Below are positions 1 to 6,320 of a DNA stretch of 6,320 nt, in pieces. The notes beneath the pieces were generated by a model. The model searched no databases. It saw only the letters and a list, made by a program, of their open reading frames with translations, and was not told the DNA's origin. The position numbers and the translations under genes were made by a program. The first letter of the stretch is position 1; each line of letters starts with the position of its first letter. The DNA is from CAYOEZ01 sp964402955 (GTDB taxonomy: Bacteria > Chloroflexota > DTOL01 > DAOUCN01). The stretch covers positions 1-6,320 of the forward strand of contig CAYOEZ010000255.1 of assembly GCA_964402955.1 (NCBI GenBank). The letters run 5' to 3'.

Positions 1-2
1 CA

Positions 3-74
3 CGGCAGATTTCGGCCTTGCTGGACGGCCTGGTGCTAAAAACGATACTCCTGCCTCATTGCATTTCCGTTTGA
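3..74 (+). CDS. Possible 3' end of an upstream gene (partial)
   Basis: The third frame is open from the window edge to a TGA at 72-74. It encodes RQISALLDGLVLKTILLPHC followed by ISV and stop. The first dozen codons favour G or C at the third position, as do the real genes here, whereas the other frames look less codon-like. The putative stop overlaps the -35 element of the smpB promoter. Only 23 residues are visible and I do not recognise the family. The stretch could equally be non-coding intergenic DNA. Confidence 0.25.
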   Translation, partial: RQISALLDGLVLKTILLPHCISV

Positions 75-99
75 CTCTGCGCCGCTGCTATGATATAAT
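71..99 (+). promoter_or_regulatory. Sigma-70-type extended -10 promoter for smpB (and probably ssrA)
   Basis: The -35 element TTGACT lies at 71-76 and the -10 element TATAAT at 94-99, separated by the optimal 17 bp. A TGA immediately before the -10 hexamer (91-93) forms a TGn extended -10. The only mismatch to the housekeeping consensus is the last base of the -35. A start site 7-8 nt past the -10 falls on G107, the first base of the smpB GTG codon. Confidence 0.8.
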
Positions 100-106
100 C
101 ACACCT

Positions 107-553
107 GTGGCAGAGAAAATCGTAGCGACCAACCGTAAGGCGTATCATGAGTACTTCATCGAGGATACCATCGAAGCCGGGTTGGTCCTGACAGGAAACG
201 AGATCAAATCGGTACGGGACGGGCGCGTCAACCTGCGCGAAGGATACGCTCGCATCGTCAAACGGGAAATGTGGCTGAGCAACGTTCACATTACGCCGTA
301 TGAGCACAGCGGGTATGGTGATCCAGACCCGGACCGCGACCGTAAGCTGCTGCTGCACAGGGGAGAGATCCTGCGCCTGGAATCAAAAATCCAGACGAAG
401 GGGTTCACGCTGATCCCGTTGCGCATCTACTTGCGCGATGGCCGCGCCAAGGTTGAGATCGGCATGGCCAAGGGTAAGCGGCAGTACGACAAGCGTGAAG
501 CCATTGCCGAGCGTGACGCCGAGCGGGCAATGGAACGGGAAATGGCCGAGTAG
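107..553 (+). CDS. smpB: SsrA-binding protein SmpB
   Basis: SmpB binds tmRNA and delivers alanyl-tmRNA to stalled ribosomes in trans-translation. Its beta-barrel holds the tRNA-like domain and its basic C-terminal tail occupies the empty mRNA channel. From the GTG at 107 the product has 148 residues, close to the usual 145-160. It shows the family signatures: NRKAYHEY at residues 9-16, GLVLTGNEIKSVR at 25-37, an HITPY strand, and the GKRQYDKRE tail starting near residue 123 followed by a charged helix. An in-frame ATG at 59 would add 16 residues unlike SmpB and lies upstream of the promoter, so it is rejected. No Shine-Dalgarno sequence precedes the GTG, and the transcript appears to begin at or next to it, suggesting leaderless translation. 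The tmRNA gene follows 27 bp after the stop, so protein and RNA partner are probably made from one transcript. Confidence 0.96.
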   Translation: MAEKIVATNRKAYHEYFIEDTIEAGLVLTGNEIKSVRDGRVNLREGYARIVKREMWLSNVHITPYEHSGYGDPDPDRDRKLLLHRGEILRLESKIQTKGFTLIPLRIYLRDGRAKVEIGMAKGKRQYDKREAIAERDAERAMEREMAE

Positions 554-573
554 CGTCACCCAGTAGCGTCACC
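549..573 (+). repeat. Tandem 12-bp direct repeat across the smpB stop codon
   Basis: AGTAGCGTCACC occurs at 549-560 and again at 562-573 with a period of 13 bp. The first copy contains the smpB stop codon TAG (551-553). The second ends 7 bp before the mature tmRNA 5' end. It looks like a short replication-slippage duplication. Whether it affects precursor processing cannot be told from sequence. Confidence 0.8.
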
Positions 574-580
574 TAATCGT

Positions 581-984
581 GGGGATGTCGGGATTCGACG
601 GGGAAGGACGGAGAGCAGGAGCAAGCCGAGGTGCCGGTCGTGATCTCGTTAAACAACCGGCAAGCCGTAACTGGCAACAACAACTACGCTTATGCCTACG
701 CAGCCTAACAACTGCTAACGCAGACGCCTAGCCGCTTAGACGGCTAGCGTTCTGCCGCTCCCCATCCCGATGGGAGCGGACAGGACGCCGAATAGTCGGG
801 ATGCGGAGCCCCAGATCGCCGATAAGGGGCGCCAAAGGCCCTGTAGAACCAGGGTTTTCGGCTGGCTTCTGATCACCCGGCCGACAGGGTCGACCAGAAG
901 TGAGACACAAAAAGTCGACTAAGCTTGTAGCTGCTTGCTCGCCCAATTCTTCGGACGGGGGTTCAACTCCCCCCATCTCCACCA
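581..984 (+). ncRNA. ssrA: tmRNA (one-piece SsrA)
   Basis: This is transfer-messenger RNA, which with SmpB rescues stalled ribosomes and tags the nascent chain for proteolysis. The acceptor stem pairs GGGGATG (581-587) with CATCTCC (974-980), including the G3.U pair (583/978) that alanyl-tRNA synthetase requires. A discriminator A and an encoded CCA (982-984) follow. The D-like 5' region contains GGATTCGACGGGG. The T arm is GGGGG (957-961), loop TTCAACT, CCCCC (969-973). A pre-tag pseudoknot pairs 627-632 with 643-648 and 633-638 with 656-661. After the tag, one pseudoknot pairs 755-762 with 772-779 and the perfect 7-bp 764-770 with 796-802. Another pairs 858-862 with 880-884 and 866-871 with 895-900. 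A hairpin lies at 724-750 and a third downstream stem at 808-812/826-830. At 404 nt it is somewhat longer than the 363-nt E. coli RNA. No separate promoter is evident, so the 5' end is probably trimmed by RNase P from an smpB co-transcript. Confidence 0.97.
673..708 (+). other. tmRNA proteolysis-tag reading frame (GNNNYAYAYAA, stop)
   Basis: The resume codon is taken as GGC at 673. It is preceded by the conserved U and A at -5 and -4 (668-669), equivalent to U85 and A86 of E. coli tmRNA, and it lies just after the first pseudoknot. The frame reads G-N-N-N-Y-A-Y-A-Y-A-A and stops at TAA 706-708. With the alanine carried by tmRNA, the added tag would be AGNNNYAYAYAA. The NNY-A core matches other bacterial tags, but the end is YAA rather than the usual LAA. 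Confidence 0.85.
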
Positions 985-993
985 GACATCATC

Positions 994-1020
994 GAGCCCG
1001 AGCCGGAAGGCTCGGGTTTC
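994..1020 (+). terminator. Intrinsic terminator after ssrA
   Basis: A perfect 8-bp GC-rich stem, CCCGAGCC (997-1004) with GGCTCGGG (1009-1016), closes a GGAA tetraloop. It is followed by TTTC and a pyrimidine-rich TATCGTTT stretch. A further A-U pair and G.U pairs can extend the stem base. It starts 10 nt past the tmRNA CCA, the expected position. The U tract is short, so some read-through into the small downstream ORF is possible. Confidence 0.8.
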
Positions 1021-1042
1021 TATCGTTTCAGGAGTTGCCGCC

Positions 1043-1177
1043 GTGTGGACATTACCGGGCGTGATTCTTGGCGTCGCCTTCATGATCGTCTGTGCTCTCG
1101 CCGTGCTGATTGGCGCAGCGCTCGTGATAAGCGCGTGCAGCCTCTATCTTGGTCATCGTCTCTCGTCCCGTTCCTGA
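1043..1177 (+). CDS. Possible small single-span membrane protein (44 aa)
   Basis: A GTG at 1043 is preceded by AGGAG (1030-1034) with an 8-nt spacer and opens a 44-codon frame ending at TGA 1175-1177. The product begins MWTLPGVILG, carries one long hydrophobic segment (about residues 4-36), and ends in a short positively charged tail, HRLSSRS. The positive-inside rule therefore predicts an N-out/C-in single-pass inner-membrane peptide. I recognise no family. The frame is open further upstream, but that part overlaps the tmRNA 3' end and its terminator, so the short start is preferred. There is no separate promoter between the terminator and the ribosome binding site, so expression would depend on read-through from ssrA. 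That weakens the case. It may be an unannotated micro-protein or a chance ORF. Confidence 0.45.
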   Translation: MWTLPGVILGVAFMIVCALAVLIGAALVISACSLYLGHRLSSRS

Positions 1178-1232
1178 TCCAGCCACGCCGTTCGGCTGTG
1201 CAAGAATACACAAGATGGCGTACCAAAACCTC

Positions 1233-1261
1233 TTGACCGGTGTTAGTAAATCTGGTACACT
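1233..1261 (+). promoter_or_regulatory. Extended -10 promoter for hppA
   Basis: TTGACC (1233-1238) and TACACT (1256-1261) are separated by 17 bp, with TGG directly before the -10 hexamer giving a TGn extended -10. A start near A1267-A1269 would give an hppA leader of about 92 nt. The architecture matches the smpB promoter closely. The leader contains only weak possible helices (for example AGCGA 1281-1285 with TCGCT 1318-1322), and I recognise no riboswitch class in it. Confidence 0.7.
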
Positions 1262-1359
1262 CGCAAAGATTGGCGACATCAGCGAATCTGGGCGACACCC
1301 CCGGTGAGTTGAATGCATCGCTTGGGATACCACACATCAAATCAGGAGGACGAATCGCA

Positions 1360-3636
<2,277 letters not shown>

Positions 3637-3690
3637 AGCAGAGAACTAACGGCCAATTCACAGTAATCCTGGCCGCAAACGATGTGACGT

Positions 3691-3732
3691 GCGACGGGCG
3701 TCGTTGTGGTGTCTCAACGACGAGCTCGTCGC
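3691..3732 (+). promoter_or_regulatory. Strong hairpin and overlapping 14-bp palindrome upstream of uppP
   Basis: An inner perfect 8-bp stem pairs CGTCGTTG (3699-3706) with CAACGACG (3715-3722) around an 8-nt loop. An outer stem pairs GCGACG (3691-3696) with CGTCGC (3727-3732). The 3' arm overlaps a perfect palindrome, CGACGAGCTCGTCG (3718-3731), that could form an alternative hairpin. The structure ends 12 nt before the uppP ribosome binding site. There is no proper U tract (only ACTTTC), so it is a poor terminator. An RNA stabiliser or processing element between hppA and uppP, an attenuator, or a protein operator are all possible. Confidence 0.5.
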
Positions 3733-3755
3733 ACTTTCACATTCGAGGAGCAAAC

Positions 3756-4619
3756 ATGCTGGAAGTCCTGCAAGCCATCCTCCTGGGTGTCATTCAAGGG
3801 CTGACTGAATTCATCCCCGTCTCAAGCTCTGCGCATCTCATTGTTGTCCCCTGGCTGCTCAAACCCTTCACCGGCATCGGGGATTTCGGCCTGACATTCG
3901 ACCTCGCACTTCACCTTGGCACACTGATTGCCGTCCTCGCCTACTTCCGGAGCGACTGGCTGCGCTATATCGGCGCATTTTTCGCCAGCCTGCGCGACCG
4001 TAGCCTTGCCGGCAATCATGACCGCCTTCTGGCATGGCTGATCGTGGTGGGCTGCATACCAGCCGCCATTGCCGGCGTTGTCGGCGACAAGTACATCGAA
4101 GACTTCTTTCATTCCTCCAATGCGCCGCACCAACCGCTTGCTATGGTCGTTCTTGCCGTTCTCATTTTGGCGCTTGCCTTTGCTCTCTGGATGGCCGAAC
4201 GAATGGCCAGTCATGTGCGCTCCCTGGAATCGATCACAACCAAGGACGCGCTCTTGATCGGTTTAGCCCAGGCGCTGGCTTTCCTGCCGGGAGTCTCTCG
4301 TTCGGGCAGCACGATCACAATGGGATTGGCGCTTGGCCTCAACCGCGAGGCTGCGGCAAGGTTTTCATTCTTGCTCGGCGCCCCCATTATCGCCGGGGCT
4401 GCGGGCAAGAAGTTACTCGATGCGTTCAGCGCAGGCATGCCTGGCAGCGAACTGGCTATCTTCGTGTCAGGTTTCCTGGCGGCTACACTGGTTGGCTACT
4501 TCTGCATCAAATACCTTCTGCGCTTTCTGCAGAGCAATTCAACACTCGTCTTTGTCTACTATCGCGTGTTGCTCGGCGTGTTGATTCTCGTTCTGGTCGC
4601 AGCAGGGTTCGGTCGATGA
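3756..4619 (+). CDS. uppP: Undecaprenyl-diphosphatase (BacA/UppP family)
   Basis: UppP is a polytopic membrane phosphatase that removes one phosphate from undecaprenyl pyrophosphate, regenerating the lipid carrier for peptidoglycan and other surface polymers; its overproduction gives bacitracin resistance. The 287-residue product carries both family motifs. The first is QGLTEFIPVSSSAH at residues 14-27, with Gln14 and Glu18 of the (E/Q)xxxE motif and Ser24 and His27. The second is PGVSRSGST at 178-186, whose Arg182 matches catalytic Arg174 of the E. coli enzyme. Hydrophobic segments span the whole length. The ATG at 3756 is chosen for the GAGGAG (3745-3750) 5 nt upstream and for the MLEVLQAILLGVIQG start. 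An open frame reaches back to 3579, inside hppA, but that extension is not UppP-like. The gene follows hppA by 119 bp with no convincing promoter between, and its stop overlaps the next start as ATGA. Confidence 0.97.
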   Translation: MLEVLQAILLGVIQGLTEFIPVSSSAHLIVVPWLLKPFTGIGDFGLTFDLALHLGTLIAVLAYFRSDWLRYIGAFFASLRDRSLAGNHDRLLAWLIVVGCIPAAIAGVVGDKYIEDFFHSSNAPHQPLAMVVLAVLILALAFALWMAERMASHVRSLESITTKDALLIGLAQALAFLPGVSRSGSTITMGLALGLNREAAARFSFLLGAPIIAGAAGKKLLDAFSAGMPGSELAIFVSGFLAATLVGYFCIKYLLRFLQSNSTLVFVYYRVLLGVLILVLVAAGFGR

Positions 4620-5497
4620 ACGTGAACCTGCCGTGCACTGAGAGCGTCAAGCCGCAGCGTGAGACAGGCGCGCACCGGCGCCGCTTTCTTGTCGCGAGCC
4701 TGGTCGCGGCCTGTCTCTGTGGCGTAGCCGCGTGCGGCGCAACCGCGAGCCAGACAGCAACCGTCGCGGAAACAGTCACCATCGCTGCGCCGCCAGAGTC
4801 TGTGCCATTTATCAAGGAGATGGCTGATTCGTTTGCACGTGGGCGCGCGGGACTGACGATCATCGTGAACCAGATGGCGGGCAGCGAGGCGCTGGCGACG
4901 CTTCGTCAGGGAGCGGCTACGTTGGCTGTCACGGCGATGCCGTTGGACGGTGAGCACAGCGGCTGGCTGCAAACTGAGATTGCGCGTCAGCCGATCGGCG
5001 TCATCGTGCACCCGGACAACCCCATCAAGAATCTCACACTCGACGACCTCGGCAACATCTACACCGGTCGCGTTTCCGAATGGAAGGACGTGGGAGGGCC
5101 GGCCATGCCCATCATGACTCTTGGTCGCGAAGCAGGGGCGACGGTGCGTCAGAGAATTGACGCCGCCCTCATCGGCGCCGATTCCAGACTGACTCCCAAT
5201 GCTCTCCTCCTGCCAAGCGACGAAGCCATGATCGTCACCGTTGCACGCCGCCCCGAAGCCATCGGCTACATTATCGGCGCCGCGCCCAACAACAGCGTCA
5301 AGACGGTGAGCATTGCCGGCGAACAGCCGTCCGGCCTGGCACGCGGTCGCTATTATCTGCTCTGGCATCCCATCATCCTCGTGTCGCCAGCCCGGCCGAC
5401 CCCCAATCTAGCGGCGTTTCTAACGTATGTGCGGGGCAGGCAAGGCCAGCGCATCATCGCCTCGTGGGGCTACGGTACGGGAGGCAACCTTCCATGA
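4616..5497 (+). CDS. PstS-like phosphate-binding-family lipoprotein (orphan)
   Basis: This is a 293-residue exported solute-binding protein of the PstS/PBP-like type. Residues 21-40 form a signal peptide. HRRRFL matches a twin-arginine RRxFL core, a hydrophobic stretch follows, and the lipobox VAAC puts the acylated cysteine at 40, so the mature protein would be tethered outside the cytoplasmic membrane. The family match is clearest at NPIKNLTLDDLGNIYTGRVS followed by EWKDVGGP (about residues 138-165), at GREAGATVR (170-178), and in a C-terminal QRIIASWGYG segment. In typical PstS the equivalent loops read GSG and GSGTR and contact phosphate. Here they are AGSEAL (88-93) and GATVR, so the ligand may differ. 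The ATG at 4616 overlaps the uppP stop (ATGA), with a modest AGGG at 4604-4607. Its stop overlaps the next gene's ATG. No pstC, pstA or pstB is visible, so it may act as a sensor, scavenger or partner of UppP rather than a transporter component. Confidence 0.8.
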   Translation: MNVNLPCTESVKPQRETGAHRRRFLVASLVAACLCGVAACGATASQTATVAETVTIAAPPESVPFIKEMADSFARGRAGLTIIVNQMAGSEALATLRQGAATLAVTAMPLDGEHSGWLQTEIARQPIGVIVHPDNPIKNLTLDDLGNIYTGRVSEWKDVGGPAMPIMTLGREAGATVRQRIDAALIGADSRLTPNALLLPSDEAMIVTVARRPEAIGYIIGAAPNNSVKTVSIAGEQPSGLARGRYYLLWHPIILVSPARPTPNLAAFLTYVRGRQGQRIIASWGYGTGGNLP

Positions 5498-6320
5498 GAC
5501 TGCGCGATGCGTTGACGAAGATTGCGACAGCCGAGCTTCAAGCGATCGCCGAACACCATAGCCTCAAGCTGTCCACCCCCCCCATGCGCTATGAAATGCT
5601 CGACGCTCTCCTTCGCCATCTCAACAATCGTGACAACGTCAACAGCATTCTGACAAGACTGACGGCGGAGCAGCGCAGCGCCTTGGACAGACTGATCGGC
5701 GAAGGCGGGCATATGCCACGCGATGTCTTTGAGCACGACTATGGCGCGCTGCGCTTCGAGGACATGATCGGTCTGCGCCCCGGGGGAAACGTGCAGATGC
5801 GCAACCCGTCTGAGGCGCTCTTCACGGAAGGCCTGGTTTATTACGGCGTCGATGCCAACGGCATGCGCTCGCGCGAAATGGTCATTCCCGACGAGATCTT
5901 GGCGTTTTTGCCTTTGGTCCACAAGCAGTCATTTGCTGACATTCTCGTGGCGTCAGCAGATCCACTCTATGTCTCTGCCTGCGGCGATGCAATCCGCGAT
6001 ATCGGCATCCTACTCTGTTATGTACAGCGCGAAACCGTGCGCACGGTACGGGTCGATCGCCTTGCAAAACGGGATGTGGTGCGTCTCAATCAAGAGATGT
6101 CGCTGCCACAGATTCTGACCGCCGCACGTACCGAAGAAGACGCGCACTGGATTGCCTTCATCCATCACCTTGCACAAATGCTCAGTCTCGTCACAGTCCA
6201 AGGCGGCATTATGTCACCGTCGGCTAAGGCTGAGGAGTGGCTCCGCGAGACGCGCCAGCGCCAGACATGGGAGCTGTGGGCCCACTTCCCCAAAAATGGC
6301 CTGTGGACCCAGGTTGAACC
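5494..6320 (+). CDS. XPB/Ssl2 helicase N-terminal-like protein (partial, runs off the window)
   Basis: An ATG at 5494 opens a frame with no stop to the window end: 275 codons, 3' truncated. GGAGG (5480-5484) lies 9 nt upstream, and the start overlaps the previous stop as ATGA, implying translational coupling. The N-terminus (MRLRDALTKIATAELQAIAE, residues 1-20) and the following helices up to about residue 75 look like a small helical or SAP-like module. RNPSEALFTEGLVYYG (103-118), VIPDEILAFLP (130-140) and a winged-helix-like C-terminal stretch (about 218-250, HWIAFIHHLAQMLSL to EEWL) resemble the XPB/Ssl2 N-terminal (Helicase_C_3-type) proteins of Actinobacteria and Chloroflexota. These often neighbour or precede an XPB-type DNA helicase. 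No Walker motifs are present in the visible part. The function, probably DNA-associated, is inferred from remembered family resemblance. A C8 homopolymer lies at 5576-5583 within the early coding region. Confidence 0.65.
   Translation, partial: MRLRDALTKIATAELQAIAEHHSLKLSTPPMRYEMLDALLRHLNNRDNVNSILTRLTAEQRSALDRLIGEGGHMPRDVFEHDYGALRFEDMIGLRPGGNVQMRNPSEALFTEGLVYYGVDANGMRSREMVIPDEILAFLPLVHKQSFADILVASADPLYVSACGDAIRDIGILLCYVQRETVRTVRVDRLAKRDVVRLNQEMSLPQILTAARTEEDAHWIAFIHHLAQMLSLVTVQGGIMSPSAKAEEWLRETRQRQTWELWAHFPKNGLWTQVE

Noticed and set aside
59..106. ATG at 59 as the smpB start
   Set aside because: It lies upstream of the -35/-10 elements and adds 16 residues unlike SmpB N-termini; the GTG at 107 starts right before the conserved NRKA motif.
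728..982. Minus-strand open frame over the tmRNA
   Set aside because: It is the reverse complement of the structured tmRNA and needs no coding explanation.
935..1042. Upstream part of the small membrane ORF starting at 935
   Set aside because: It overlaps the tmRNA 3' end and terminator, so its apparent coding content is an accident of RNA gene sequence.
1240..1359. Forty-codon upstream extension of hppA
   Set aside because: The ATG at 1240 falls inside the promoter between -35 and -10, while AGGAGG precedes the ATG at 1360 and the family begins with the first membrane helix just after it.
3658..3690. TCACA ... TGTGA inverted motif between hppA and uppP as a CRP-like site
   Set aside because: The half-sites are in the opposite order and too widely spaced for a CRP/FNR-type operator, so it is probably chance.
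4034..4615. Extended N-terminus of the lipoprotein frame running back through uppP
   Set aside because: The extension is out of frame with uppP and rich in Arg, Cys and His; the signal peptide starts shortly after the ATG at 4616, which forms a standard ATGA overlap.
5852..6118. Plus-strand open frame of 88 codons in the last gene
   Set aside because: It overlaps the long open frame from 5494 in another phase; that longer frame has a ribosome binding site, ATGA coupling and family-like motifs.

Overview
The window reads as a piece of chromosome from a moderately GC-rich bacterium. All recognisable genes are on the + strand and packed tightly. The best guess for the lineage is Chloroflexota (Caldilinea/Anaerolinea/Chloroflexus-like). 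That rests mainly on the last gene, which resembles the XPB/Ssl2 N-terminal-like proteins I associate with Chloroflexota and Actinobacteria, and on a K+-independent membrane pyrophosphatase. It is inference, not proof.

Region 1 (1-1020) is a trans-translation module. smpB (107-553) is followed 27 bp later by ssrA, a one-piece tmRNA (581-984), and then an intrinsic terminator (994-1020). A near-consensus extended -10 promoter (71-99) sits so close to smpB that the predicted transcription start coincides with the GTG start codon, so smpB looks leaderless. The tmRNA has the Ala-identity G3.U pair, an encoded CCA, clear pseudoknots before and after the tag, and an unusual deduced tag, GNNNYAYAYAA.

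Region 2 (1021-1359) holds a possible 44-residue single-span membrane protein, followed by a second extended -10 promoter (1233-1261). That promoter feeds a leader of roughly 90 nt for hppA.

Region 3 (1360-6320) may be an operon. It runs hppA (K+-independent H+-pumping pyrophosphatase), a 119-bp gap with a strong hairpin and a 14-bp palindrome, uppP (undecaprenyl-diphosphatase), a PstS-like lipoprotein with a twin-arginine-type signal, and an XPB/Ssl2 N-terminal-like protein that runs off the window end. The last three genes are joined by two ATGA start/stop overlaps, which suggests translational coupling. The first three share a phosphate theme: cytoplasmic PPi hydrolysis coupled to proton pumping, extracytoplasmic undecaprenyl-PP dephosphorylation, and an extracytoplasmic phosphate-binding-like protein. 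No pst permease genes are visible here.

I see no mobile elements, CRISPR arrays or tRNA genes. No wholly new system is evident. The items most worth a second look are the leaderless smpB, the tmRNA tag, the small membrane ORF, the uppP leader structure, and the orphan PstS-like lipoprotein coupled to uppP.
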